64,000 nt of DNA from Clostridiaceae bacterium (GCA_012728095.1 JAAYFU010000024.1:24982-88981); one strand, 5' to 3'; positions 9,923 through 18,594 are shown, counted from the stretch's first letter. The notes: a model not told the origin generated them from the sequence alone. Made by a program: numbers and translations.

Positions 9923-9996
9923 TAAGGGCTGCATTATGGTCGGGAGTCTATCTGCAGTATAAGAATGGTTCCATATCATAAGGAGCCCTTATTTTT
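9923..9996 (+). terminator. Terminator after the chemoreceptor gene
   Basis: TAAGGGCT (9923-9930) pairs with AGCCCTTA (9984-9991), extended by partly matched inner sequence, and is followed by TTTTT. It is an intrinsic terminator with a long arm. Confidence 0.7.
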
Positions 9997-10212
9997 CTAA
10001 TATTTTCCTCATTTTATATATTCACCAGTAATCTATGCTGTAAAGCAAATAAAAGAAAACGGATTTAAACAAAAATACTCGTATTGACTGAATCTCGGAA
10101 AATAAAAATGCCGTAAGGAAGAAAAACAGTGAAGAACGAACATATTGCCTGTTTTGGGGCTTTACTTTTATTTGAATCTCGTTTAAAATTTATTTTAATT
10201 GCATAATACAAA
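9997..10212. other. AT-rich gene-free stretch before the tyrS leader
   Basis: I see no gene here. A weak -10-like TAATAC at 10204-10209 with TTTAAA 16 bases upstream could be the promoter of the T-box transcript. An alternative TTGACT lies near 10084. Confidence 0.4.
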
Positions 10213-10213
10213 A

Positions 10214-10463
10214 GCTATGAAGAGAAGAAGTAGATCAGAGCGTTGTCATTCAGAGAGCATCCGGTTGGTGAAAGGATGTTGATAGCCTGATTCGAATACA
10301 TCTCGGAGCTGCTGCCTGAAAATTACAGTAGGGTAAGATGGGGGCGCCCAATACAGCGCATGAGTGTGTTTGCACTTATTGAGGGAAATTCTGCGAAGAA
10401 TTTCCGAACCAGAGGTGGTACCGCAATCTTTTGCCCTCTGTTCCTATTGGAACAGGGGTTTTT
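10214..10463 (+). promoter_or_regulatory. T-box leader (tyrosine) controlling tyrS
   Basis: tRNA-sensing leader. The 5' part AGAGAAGAAGTAGATCAGAG is typical of the T-box base of stem I. The probable specifier is TAC (Tyr codon) at 10297-10299 in TTCGAATACATCTCGG. The conserved T-box AGAGGTGGTACCGCAAT runs 10411-10427. A terminator follows: CTGTTCC pairs with GGAACAG and leads into GGTTTTTT, ending near 10463. Uncharged tRNA-Tyr should stabilise the antiterminator and switch on tyrS. Confidence 0.92.
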
Positions 10464-10497
10464 TGATATACTAGCATATATGAGAGGAGTTGTTGTG

Positions 10498-11724
10498 ATG
10501 ACAATTTATGATGAACTGATTGCCCGAGGCCTTATTGCGCAGGTCACCGATGAAGAAAAAATCAAAGAGCTTGTAAATAACGGTAAGGCAATATTCTATA
10601 TTGGGTTTGATCCGACAGCCGACTCTTTGCATGTTGGTCATTTCATGGCATTATGCCTGATGAAACGTCTGCAAATGGCAGGGAACAAACCGATTGTACT
10701 TATAGGCGGAGGTACCGCGTATATAGGAGATCCATCGGGCAGAACGGATATGCGTTCCATGATGACATCCGAAACAATCCGGTATAACAGCGAATGTTTC
10801 AAGAGGCAGATGGAAAAGTTCATTGAGTTCGGCGATGACAAGGCAATTATGGTAAATAACGCGGATTGGCTTTTGAAACTGAATTATGTTGACGTGCTCA
10901 GAGAAGTCGGAACTCATTTTTCGGTAAATAATATGCTCCGGGCCGAGTGTTATAAGCAGAGAATGGAAAGAGGCCTTTCCTTCCTGGAATTGAATTATAT
11001 GATTATGCAAGCCTATGATTTTTATTACCTGTTCCAGAATTATGGCTGCAATATGCAGTTCGGTGGCGATGATCAGTGGTCAAACATGCTGGCCGGACGA
11101 GAGTTGATACGCCGTATATTAGGCAAGGATTCATATGCCATGACAATAACACTATTAATGAATTCGGAAGGCAAAAAGATGGGGAAAACAGCCAAAGGCG
11201 CCGTATGGCTCGATCCCAACAAAACTTCTCCTTTTGAATTCTATCAGTATTGGAGGAACGTAGACGACGCGGATGTTATAAAATGCCTGAAAATGCTTAC
11301 TTTCCTGTCTCTTGAGGAGATTAATGAAATGGAAAGTTGGGAAGGCAGCCAACTGAATAAGGCCAAGGAAATCTTAGCTTTTGAACTGACCAGGCTTGTT
11401 CATGGCCAGGAAGAGGCTGTAAAGGCAAGGGATGCCGCTCGCGCGCTCTTTGAAGGAGGCTCGGATGACGCCGACATGCCGTCCACCGAAATTAAGGCAG
11501 AATTATTGACTGACAATGCAATCAGCGCTATTGATTTACTCGTTGCATGCAGATTGGTGCCTTCAAAGAGCGAAGCCAGACGTCTGATACAACAGGGAGG
11601 ACTGTTTATTGACGATGAAAAGGTTGAGTCCATTGATTATGCCGTTTCTGCTGAACAGTTGATGAAAGGCGTTAAAATACGAAAAGGGAAGAAAACGTTC
11701 CACAAGGCATATATCAGCAAATAA
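10498..11724 (+). CDS. tyrS: Tyrosyl-tRNA synthetase
   Basis: Charges tRNA-Tyr with tyrosine in the cytoplasm. Class I synthetase: the ATP-binding HIGH motif is HVGH at residues 45-48 and the KMSKS-type loop is KMGKT near residues 227-231, followed by GAVWLDPNKTSPFEFYQ. The tyrosine-binding segment contains YDFYYLFQNYGCNMQFGGDDQW. A C-terminal S4 RNA-binding domain (about residues 345-405) is intact. At 408 residues it fits the family. The start at 10498 follows GAGGAG at 10484-10489; a GTG at 10495 is an alternative, and longer extensions would run into the T-box terminator. The leader specifier TAC independently supports tyrosine. Confidence 0.97.
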   Translation: MTIYDELIARGLIAQVTDEEKIKELVNNGKAIFYIGFDPTADSLHVGHFMALCLMKRLQMAGNKPIVLIGGGTAYIGDPSGRTDMRSMMTSETIRYNSECFKRQMEKFIEFGDDKAIMVNNADWLLKLNYVDVLREVGTHFSVNNMLRAECYKQRMERGLSFLELNYMIMQAYDFYYLFQNYGCNMQFGGDDQWSNMLAGRELIRRILGKDSYAMTITLLMNSEGKKMGKTAKGAVWLDPNKTSPFEFYQYWRNVDDADVIKCLKMLTFLSLEEINEMESWEGSQLNKAKEILAFELTRLVHGQEEAVKARDAARALFEGGSDDADMPSTEIKAELLTDNAISAIDLLVACRLVPSKSEARRLIQQGGLFIDDEKVESIDYAVSAEQLMKGVKIRKGKKTFHKAYISK

Positions 11725-11735
11725 AAAGGTGATAC

Positions 11736-11766
11736 GCGCGGGATTAAATATGGCCCGCGCTTTTTT
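11736..11766 (+). terminator. Intrinsic terminator of tyrS
   Basis: GCGCGGG (11736-11742) pairs exactly with CCCGCGC (11754-11760) and is followed by TTTTTT. It sits 11 bases after the tyrS stop. Confidence 0.92.
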
Positions 11767-11802
11767 GTTTTATGCCTGTAAAGAAGCTTCTGGAATACTT
11801 GC

Positions 11803-11916
11803 TGTCAATCTGAGCATTAGCGAAGAACCTGTCAGATTTGTCTTTCTGAGCTAAGAATCTTTTGCGATAACTTTTTATAGATCCTTCGACTCCGCTAACG
11901 TTCCGCTCAGGATGAC
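11803..11916. repeat. Dispersed palindromic repeat, copy 1
   Basis: Starts with a GTCAATCTGAGC half-element and repeats it as GTCTTTCTGAGC with AGAATCTTTTGCGA. The opposite half is GATCCTTCGACTCCGCT through CCGCTCAGGATGAC. The ends are complementary (GTCAttCTGAGC against GCTCAGGATGAC). It shares this design with copies at 36288 and 60761. The left half is duplicated in this copy. Confidence 0.8.
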
Positions 11917-11933
11917 AATACCGGCGGGTGCAA

Positions 11934-12023
11934 GGTTTCTCAGCGAGATAAGCCGATCCGCTTCGGAGGAAAGACCGCCAAATGGTAATCTTCCACTACA
12001 AAAGACCTATGACACGGTAGGTC
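11934..12023 (+). promoter_or_regulatory. Candidate structured RNA leader of unknown class
   Basis: Four consecutive stems can be drawn: GGTTT-CTC with GAG-AT-AAGCC (11934-11954); TCCG with CGGA (11957-11967); GGAaAGA with TCTTCC (11968-11994); and GACCTA with TAGGTC (12004-12009 and 12018-12023). It lies directly upstream of the Tad-domain gene at 12102. I compared it by eye with c-di-GMP-I, SAM, TPP and cobalamin consensus motifs and found no match. It may be a regulatory RNA or chance structure. Confidence 0.35.
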
Positions 12024-12101
12024 CATATGTGCAGTGTGATAGTTATATTGGTTGATACAAGATAAGTGTGCATTGATGCTAAAATTTGCTTAGGTGATAA
12101 T

Positions 12102-13025
12102 ATGCATATTTTATCTGAGAAATTAAAAGGTAAGAACGGCTCGGTTATCGTTTTCTTTGCATTCTGTATTACCGTGCTGACGGGAGTTTGCGCCCTTGTA
12201 ATCGATTACGGCTTGCTTGTCCATAAAAGAATCAGTTTAAGTAACGCCGTAGACGCAGCGGCTCTTGCCGGAGCACAGGAACTTATTTTTGACAGCGGCA
12301 ATGCCGTAGCAGTGGCTAAAAGCTACCTGGAAGCTAATGGGGTGAATCCATCCGATGCAGAAGTGATTATTTATGATTCGGATACAAAAATCAGAGTGAC
12401 GGCAAAAAGTGAAGTAAACTATTATTTTGCACGAATCCTTGGTTTTGAACAAGGAAAAGTTGAAGCTACCGCCACCGCGATGTGCGGACCGATAATCGGC
12501 ATATATGAAGGGATAAGACCATTCGCAATAGAAAAACAGCCTTTGGAATTTGGCGAACAATACGTATTAAAAGAAGGCGGCGGGGAAGGATCCAATGGCA
12601 ATTACGGAGCCCTGGCCTTAAGCGGCAGAGGAGGAAGCACCTATGTAAACAATATTATTAACGGATATAACGGGCATCTTCGCGTAGGAGACTATGTGGA
12701 AACTGAACCCGGAAATATGAGCGGCCCTACCTTGCAGGGAATCAATACGCTTATAAGCCGGTGCGATCATGTACCCGAATGTACTTACGATAACTATAAT
12801 TCAAAATGCCCCCGCATTATAACAGTGATTATGGTGGATTCTCTGGATGTAAACGGCAGAAGCAATGTCAGAATTGCAGGATTCGCAAGGTTTTTCCTGG
12901 AAGGAGTCGCGGGTCATGGAAATCAATCCATTGTAACCGGAAGATTCTTGCAGGCTGTTTTGTCAGGCGAACTTGGGGATATCCAGGAAGATTTCGGACT
13001 TAAGGGTGTGAAACTGATCCAATAG
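12102..13025 (+). CDS. Tad/TadG-like secreted membrane-anchored protein
   Basis: The N-terminal 50 residues form a putative Flp-pilus-assembly Tad domain: a positively charged start, a transmembrane helix VIVFFAFCITVLTGVCALVI, and the typical ISLSNAVDAAALAGAQEL. The remaining 250 residues are extracellular, Gly/Asn-rich and with few charges, including two CxxxC-like cysteines (RCDHVPECTYDNYNSKC), and have no domain I recognise. AGGTGAT at 12092-12098 supports this start over the ATG at 12066. No other Tad pilus genes are in the window, so it may be a stand-alone surface protein rather than part of a pilus machine. A structured leader lies just upstream. Confidence 0.75.
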   Translation: MHILSEKLKGKNGSVIVFFAFCITVLTGVCALVIDYGLLVHKRISLSNAVDAAALAGAQELIFDSGNAVAVAKSYLEANGVNPSDAEVIIYDSDTKIRVTAKSEVNYYFARILGFEQGKVEATATAMCGPIIGIYEGIRPFAIEKQPLEFGEQYVLKEGGGEGSNGNYGALALSGRGGSTYVNNIINGYNGHLRVGDYVETEPGNMSGPTLQGINTLISRCDHVPECTYDNYNSKCPRIITVIMVDSLDVNGRSNVRIAGFARFFLEGVAGHGNQSIVTGRFLQAVLSGELGDIQEDFGLKGVKLIQ

Positions 13026-13126
13026 ATTTTCCCGCAGGATTTCCGGATGCAACAGGAATAAGTATGCATAATACCATATTGGTATTTTCCCTGAGTTCAA
13101 CAAGATTATTATCGAGAAAAAAATAA

Positions 13127-14047
13127 TTATTTATCCGGGCTATAACGCTCTTCCACACGACTAAACAGCAGAGAGGATATCATACCAAGGATAAACATGA
13201 TTACTACCAGGATCAGTGCGGGAATGAATGTAAGGCCTGATTCGAGCAAGCCCTCATATGTCAGCCCCGGAGCCACCACTGTTGGGAAAATGGCCAGGGA
13301 AGAGCCTAATACGGTACCCAGGATTATATGATACATAATTTCATACTTTTTTTCGAAAAGTATGCTCACAATTTTGGCAAAAGCCAGTATTGCAATCACT
13401 ACTCCCAACATCAACGGTATAATAACCGAAAAGTCCAGGTTGGAAATACCGTCCGACATTTTTTTGTACATTCCAAAATATATTAGGAAATTTGAAGGGG
13501 ATAGACCGGGCACTATAAATCCCAAACCTACTAAAATTCCTCCGGATATCCATATAATGAAGTTTGGCTCTATGGACGTAAGCTGATTTTCTCCATACAG
13601 CATAAGAATGAAAATCAATATTGCTGCCAAAGTTAAAGCAATATATCCTTTTTTGCCTCGTCCTTTTAACCCGGCGGTTTTCCATATGGAAGGCACCGTG
13701 CCGGCGACGAAACCGATGAAAAGACTGACAAACTGTGGAGCGTACTTGCCGAAAGCCGCCGAAACCAAACCCGCAAAGAGAAGGATACCTAAAATACCAC
13801 CTATTCCTACCGGAAGAAAGAAGAAGAAATACTTTTTAAAATTCTTTGGGAAATTTCCCAAGAAAGAAATTACATGATCGTAGATTCCGAAAACCACCAT
13901 TAACACTCCGCCTGACAAACCGGGCAAAATAGCTCCTATGCCGATTAAGGCGCCTTTAATCACGCGAATCAGCCAGGACAGGGGTGTTTCATGAATATGT
14001 TCTATGCTTGTGATGCTGTCGTTCGAATTATCAGATTTTTTAAACAT
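13127..14047 (-). CDS. DUF368 membrane protein, probable polyprenyl-phosphate transporter
   Basis: Polytopic membrane protein of the DUF368 family, which has been described as an undecaprenyl-phosphate translocase (PopT type) that recycles the lipid carrier of cell-wall synthesis. The sequence has the family hallmark GALIGIGAILPGLSGGVLMV near the N-terminus and a second, pseudo-repeated copy ISGGILVGLGFIVPGLSPSN in the middle, consistent with an internal two-fold repeat. About eight to nine hydrophobic helices can be counted. The start at 14047 has GAGG five bases before the ATG; an upstream ATG at 14089 would add 14 residues. It is transcribed towards the Tad-domain gene and away from the DUF2935 gene region. 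Function is taken from the family. Confidence 0.85.
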   Translation of the reverse strand: MFKKSDNSNDSITSIEHIHETPLSWLIRVIKGALIGIGAILPGLSGGVLMVVFGIYDHVISFLGNFPKNFKKYFFFFLPVGIGGILGILLFAGLVSAAFGKYAPQFVSLFIGFVAGTVPSIWKTAGLKGRGKKGYIALTLAAILIFILMLYGENQLTSIEPNFIIWISGGILVGLGFIVPGLSPSNFLIYFGMYKKMSDGISNLDFSVIIPLMLGVVIAILAFAKIVSILFEKKYEIMYHIILGTVLGSSLAIFPTVVAPGLTYEGLLESGLTFIPALILVVIMFILGMISSLLFSRVEERYSPDK

Positions 14048-14539
14048 GGACACCTCAACCATTACACAACAGCCCATACGGACTGCCAATTATTTTTCTA
14101 TGTAATTTTATAAATATTTTACCGTTACATTTTATTATCTTGCAGACCAGAAGTCAATTATTTGTAGGTTAAATCGTTGGAAGACATGCTTTACTTTGTA
14201 TATTGTATTTTATTCGGAATTTTTTGAATATATATCATTGACTTTGGACCGGTCGTAATAGATATTTTGACACTTTTCTTTGAAACTCCTCTTGATAAGG
14301 GCGGGCAAACCAAAGAACTGGAAAAACAGTTGAGAGGGAGTTCAAATCAAAAATCAGTATTACTTCAGTTGCCAAAGCCGTCGGTATGTTTGAACTGCCC
14401 CGCAGTGAAAAGAAGTCAACCAGAATATTTGACAACCGGTATTAGGGGAAAATACTCCAGGCAGGAGTTCAGCCCTATTTTCAAATTCGAAGAACAGGGC
14501 TGAACAGGACCGATAAGGAGGTGTTTTTGTTTACCTGGC
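14048..14539. other. Gene-free stretch with a possible gene remnant and an inverted repeat
   Basis: No convincing gene. A short open stretch on the plus strand around 14342-14443 reads protein-like (ISITSVAKAVGMFELP then SEKKSTRIFDNRY and stop) but has no start or ribosome site and may be a decayed gene. A 10-bp inverted repeat GTTCAGCCCT (14467-14476) / AGGGCTGAAC (14496-14505) lies close to the end of the DUF2935 gene and could be its terminator, although it lacks a T-run in that direction. Confidence 0.35.
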
Positions 14540-15469
14540 TTACTGCAAGGTGGAGTGGCATTTTATCACCTCAGGCAATAACACTTCAAGCTCACTTAAG
14601 AACTTGTCCGCTTCACGCCTGATATGATCCAGTAATAACGGGGTTGAAACAATACTTAGAAGTTCGCATAATATGGTCAGTTCAAAAGCGGCGGCTTTGA
14701 AGTCTCGCAGTTGAGTCGTGTTTCTTACTACATCCTGGGTAAAGCGTATAACCGTATTAAAGTTCTTTGGCCTGACCTCATTCATGGATAAAAGGTCCCG
14801 GGCTGTTTCAAGCAATCGGGAAAAAGTCTTTCTGAATGCCTCGGCCTGCTCAATAAGTTCTCTCTCGGATGGATCCAGAAGGTGTATGACAAACTCTATA
14901 TGCTCCTTCATTATGCGAAGCCAGAACGCCTCCTGCTCCAAAAGTAATTCCAGGGAATCCTGGGGAACCGGTTTTTGCAGGAGACTCAAAAAGCGTTCGG
15001 CTTCTCTTCTGATATGATCCAAAAGGAGAGGATAATTGCTTCCGGGTGCTTTCCTGCACTCGATATTATGTCTTAAAAGTTCTGCTTTAAATTCAATTAT
15101 TGCTTTAACTGCCTCAATAAGATCACGGAGCAAATCGCCTTCAAGCTTGCAGGCTTCATCCAGCCGTTTTCTCAGACCGCTGAACAGATTAATAAAGAAC
15201 TTTGCTTTTTCTCGATGTTTTGACTGGTCGCAAGGCAAACCCAGCAGGATAAAAAGCGCATGTTCTTCCATTATTCTGGACCAAAAACGCGCTTCTTCAA
15301 GGCGGTTGTATTGACATAAACATTCTTTGCAACCTGGACTATCAGGGTCCTTGCAAACATTCGTCAGGACGACGTTATTCACTTGGAAACCTGATGATTC
15401 AATGTCATCTACAGGTATATAATTATCCTGATTATCAGGCTTCTCCTTCGTGTCATTGAATTCCTTCAT
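14540..15469 (-). CDS. DUF2935 protein with two helical-bundle repeats
   Basis: Member of the DUF2935 family common in Clostridia and Bacilli, whose function is unknown to me. After a roughly 40-residue leader and a cysteine cluster (C39, C47, C50, C52), two homologous all-helical halves follow. The first has EEARFWSRIMEEH (58-70) and LLDHIRREAERFL (149-161); the second has EQEAFWLRIMKEH (178-190) and LLDHIRREADKFL (279-291). The repeated FWxRIMxEH and DHIRREA motifs put paired His/Glu residues in each bundle, which suggests, but does not prove, a ferritin- or hemerythrin-like metal site. The start at 15469 has GGGAG eight bases upstream and is preferred over 15532. Confidence 0.85.
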   Translation of the reverse strand: MKEFNDTKEKPDNQDNYIPVDDIESSGFQVNNVVLTNVCKDPDSPGCKECLCQYNRLEEARFWSRIMEEHALFILLGLPCDQSKHREKAKFFINLFSGLRKRLDEACKLEGDLLRDLIEAVKAIIEFKAELLRHNIECRKAPGSNYPLLLDHIRREAERFLSLLQKPVPQDSLELLLEQEAFWLRIMKEHIEFVIHLLDPSERELIEQAEAFRKTFSRLLETARDLLSMNEVRPKNFNTVIRFTQDVVRNTTQLRDFKAAAFELTILCELLSIVSTPLLLDHIRREADKFLSELEVLLPEVIKCHSTLQ

Positions 15470-15776
15470 CTTGAAACTCCCTTTATGCTCTTTTCTATGC
15501 CAATATTCTCCTGATATATAATATAGATTCAAGTCGAAATATGTTACTAAATAACAGAAATAATCTGCCAGCAGGCTTTTTTTATATGTTTGAAAGCCAT
15601 GATCGGGAGCCGGGAAACGATCTGAAGAATTGATGCAGAATTAATCTATATTTATCGTTTTATTGGGAAATATATGGTATTATGTAGTTTAGATGATATG
15701 TCAAACCACTTCATTGTTTAATGCATCCCGGGAGCGGATAAAACTATGCAAACAAAAAGCAGGGTTGAGTTTTCTT

Positions 15777-16616
15777 ATGGGGGATATTGAAAGAATTATT
15801 TTTATATATTCTGCAGGTTTAGCCCTTGTCGGCATATTCGACTGGTATAAGAGGATAAAAGAGGTCAGGGAAATACGGCTGAATAAAACGGCTATATTAA
15901 TTCTTTCTTTCCTGCCCGTTTTAGCTTCCCTGATCATTCTGTATATCCTGAGGAATCAGGCATCATTTGATGTCGTGGATAACTTTATTTATATAGTGTT
16001 TTATTTATCCATAGGCCTGGTCTGGATTAGACTTGGTTTAGTACTTATATTCTTGTTTTTTGATCTATCATGGATTGACGATGTTCTGAACAATAATAAC
16101 AAAGCGGCCTTATTCGCAATCTCCGGAGCATATATCGGAACAGCTTTGATATATTCCGGAGCCAATATTGGAGACGGCCCAGGCTGGTGGTGCGTCTTAT
16201 TTGCCGGTGGTTTGGGATTAACAGCATGGATTCTTCTGGGTATTCTTATTGATAAGGTTACACAGGTTTTCGAGCGAATAACGGTAAGACGGGACATTAA
16301 TTGCGGGATCCGCACGGGATTTTATTTCCTTGCAAGCGGAGTAATATTGGGAAGGGCATCGGCAGGCGACTGGACATCATTTTCCATGACAATACTGGAA
16401 TTTTCAGCAGGGTGGCCTGTTTTAATCCTGGCTTTGCTTACAATCATAATTGAACGCTATTATATGAAAGTGTCCCGGAGTCAGGAAGATGAACATAATT
16501 ATCTTTTCAACTCAGTATTCTTGGGCGTTTTATATATCATATTGGCAGTATTCAGCGTAGTAATTCAGCCGTTTCCTGAGAATCCGTCCTATGGCAGCGG
16601 TCTGAAGCCTTATTGA
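15777..16616 (+). CDS. Integral membrane protein, DUF350-like
   Basis: About eight transmembrane helices. Two related segments, YIGTALIYSGANIGDGPGWW (residues about 118-137) and ASGVILGRASAGDW (about 178-191), look like a duplicated DUF350-type unit, which carries a G-x-A/S-xx-GD pattern. In E. coli a DUF350 gene (yjfL) lies near the glutathionylspermidine-synthase-like gene yjfC, and the same pairing occurs here with the gene starting ten bases downstream. The function is unknown. The ATG at 15777 with a loose AGGGTTGAG upstream is my choice; an ATG at 15693 has no ribosome site and would add a non-membrane extension. Confidence 0.7.
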   Translation: MGDIERIIFIYSAGLALVGIFDWYKRIKEVREIRLNKTAILILSFLPVLASLIILYILRNQASFDVVDNFIYIVFYLSIGLVWIRLGLVLIFLFFDLSWIDDVLNNNNKAALFAISGAYIGTALIYSGANIGDGPGWWCVLFAGGLGLTAWILLGILIDKVTQVFERITVRRDINCGIRTGFYFLASGVILGRASAGDWTSFSMTILEFSAGWPVLILALLTIIIERYYMKVSRSQEDEHNYLFNSVFLGVLYIILAVFSVVIQPFPENPSYGSGLKPY

Positions 16617-16625
16617 GGTACCGGT

Positions 16626-17855
16626 ATGAAATCGACGATTAAACTTAAATCAATACCCGATGACAAATACTCGGATTACCGTTATGAAGTGATATTCAAT
16701 GCATATAAATGGGATCCACAGGTAGGGGATCATAATACCATTGCCAAACAGGTTATCATGATGGGAGAAGAGACAGCCCAACAATTGGAAAAATGGGCTG
16801 AAAAATTATCAGAAGAAACCATGCTGATGGAGGAAGCACTGGTTCATAAGCCGGTTTTGGCCAAAAAACTGGGACTCCCGAAACAAATCCTGAAAGATCT
16901 TGACAGGCTTTCGTGTTATGACAGAAATAAAAATATCCGGTTAATGAGATTTGATTTTCATCCTATAACAGACGGATGGGCATTGTCGGAGGTAAACAGC
17001 GACGTGCCCGGTGGGCTTGCGGAGGCATCGGTTTTGCCTGAAATAGCATGTAAATATATAGATGGAGGCAAACCCCGCAAGCATATTGGAAAATGCATTC
17101 TCCAGGCGTTTTATGAGAAACTGGAAGAGGATAGTACTGTTGCATTTATTCATGCGACTTCATATTCTGATGACCGGCAGGTTATGGAATTCTTAAGCGA
17201 CTACTTTCAGGCACATGGCTATCAAACTGTCCTAGCGGCTCCTGACCATATAAAATGGGAAAACAGAAAAGCAATTTGTATATTAAAGGGCAAAGAAGGT
17301 CCAATTGACGGTATTGTACGCTTCTTTCCCCTGGAATGGATGATTAAGCTTCCCCGATAATCAGGCTGGAAGGGGTATTTTGATTGTCAGGTTCCCTCCT
17401 GTAATCATCCTGTTGCAATACTTACCCAGTCAAAACGATTGCCTCTTATATGGGACGAATTGGGAGTCGATATATCCGCATGGAAAGAATTATTGCCTGA
17501 AACAAAGGATCCTAAAGTCATAAAGCCGGGAGATGATGACTGGATATTTAAACCGGCTTTTGGAAGAGTAGGAGGAGGCATATCAATTAAGGAGGCAATT
17601 ACAGAGAAAGAGCGATTACAGATAACAAAGGCGGTGCGAAGAAACCCTGCCGGATGGGTAGCCCAACGAAAGTTTACAAGTTTGCCGTTAACCGATACCA
17701 AGGGCGAATCTTTTCACTTATGTGTCGGCGTATTCACCGTCAACGGCAGAAGCGCGGGCTTTTATGGAAGAATAAGCCCATTACCCAGAATTGACGACAG
17801 GGCTGAAGATATACCGGTATTGGTTTTTAAGGGAGGAAATCAAAATGAACGATAA
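16626..17855 (+). pseudogene. Glutathionylspermidine-synthase-like ATP-grasp gene interrupted by an in-frame stop
   Basis: The family joins a carboxylate to an amine with ATP (ATP-grasp fold). The first part, from the ATG at 16626 with TGAGGT upstream, shows the family segments MRFDFHPITDGWALSEVNSD and VPGGLAEAS. At codon 245 there is TAA (17358-17360), directly after EWMIKLPR. The same frame continues without shift through SGWKGYFDC, then NHPVAILTQSKRLPLIWDEL and DDWIFKPAFGRVGGGIS to a stop at 17855. These continuations are expected parts of the same domain, so the gene is one open frame broken by one nonsense codon. It is either a pseudogene, a sequencing error, or two chains from re-initiation (an ATG exists at 17439 but I see no good ribosome site). 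It is flanked by a DUF350-like gene and a hypothetical gene that overlaps it by 11 bases. Confidence 0.8.
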
Positions 17856-18594
17856 CATTGAAATATTCAAAATATGGGCGCCGGATGACGCATTATGGAC
17901 CCAGTGGGCAAAACCGGTTTTATTCATTCACAGACCAAATATAATATGTAACCGGCTTGATATACCCGAATTAGAATGGATACAGGAAATGAATAAAAAC
18001 ACCATGATCATTTTAGACTTACCGGGAAAAAGCGGTGTCACGGAAAGCCTGGCTCTGGCACGTATTGGCTACCGGCCGGTGCCACTCTATAACGGAGTGA
18101 ATTCTGTATCCGGCTCGGCCCTGATTGATGTCAGTGATCTGGCGGCAGCCCTGTTTCGTGGCGCAGAGGTACTGAAGAAACTTCATATAAAACCGGATGC
18201 TCCTCCCGTATTCATGCTGGATTCAAGAAGAATGAAAGGAATTGGAAGACGTTCCGGTACATTTGATAACAGATGGTGTGTTTTCCCTCAGGATATGCCT
18301 TCAGCCATGTTCCTGTACAAAAACGGGATATATAAGGTAATAATCCGTTCTGAATCGATACAAAATGATTTGGCTCATATTTTGCGCCGCTATCAGGAGG
18401 AAGGAATCAGAATTTACCAATGTAACGGGAAAGAAATAAAAAATATACCCGTTGTAAAACCCTCACTATACAAGAGCTTATCTTATCGTTTCTTTACGAT
18501 TCTAGGACTGAAAAGAAACGCAGCCGGCGGTTTTGGCAAAATGGTACCGGAAGCTGCTGACAGTGCAGCCGGTGGATATTACAGGTTCGGATAA
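17845..18594 (+). CDS. Conserved hypothetical protein downstream of the ATP-grasp gene
   Basis: A 249-residue soluble protein, no signal peptide or membrane helix. I do not recognise the family. The start at 17845 has GGGAGG seven bases upstream and overlaps the end of the ATP-grasp frame by 11 bases, so translation was probably coupled to that gene. Notable segments are IWAPDDALWTQWAKPVLF at the start, MIILDLPGKSGVTESLALA (about 53-71), and VFMLDSRRMKGIGRRSGTFD (about 125-144). The layout suggests it worked with the DUF350 and ATP-grasp proteins. Its frame is intact although the partner gene is broken. Confidence 0.7.
   Translation: MNDNIEIFKIWAPDDALWTQWAKPVLFIHRPNIICNRLDIPELEWIQEMNKNTMIILDLPGKSGVTESLALARIGYRPVPLYNGVNSVSGSALIDVSDLAAALFRGAEVLKKLHIKPDAPPVFMLDSRRMKGIGRRSGTFDNRWCVFPQDMPSAMFLYKNGIYKVIIRSESIQNDLAHILRRYQEEGIRIYQCNGKEIKNIPVVKPSLYKSLSYRFFTILGLKRNAAGGFGKMVPEAADSAAGGYYRFG

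Noticed and set aside
10360..10497. 46-residue N-terminal extension of TyrS
   Set aside because: It would be encoded by the T-box antiterminator and terminator; the proper ribosome site is at 10484-10489.
11934..12023. c-di-GMP riboswitch upstream of the Tad-domain gene
   Set aside because: The conserved GGCAAACC, GCAAAGCC and GGGTTACCG elements are absent.
14522..14620. Tiny plus-strand frame after AAGGAGGTG at 14515-14523
   Set aside because: The ribosome-site-like sequence is good, but the TTG-started 31-codon frame runs over the 3' end of the DUF2935 gene on the other strand and has no protein-like features.
17358..17360. Stop codon reassignment or readthrough at the in-frame TAA
   Set aside because: TAA ends many other genes in the window normally, and no recoding signal is visible next to it.
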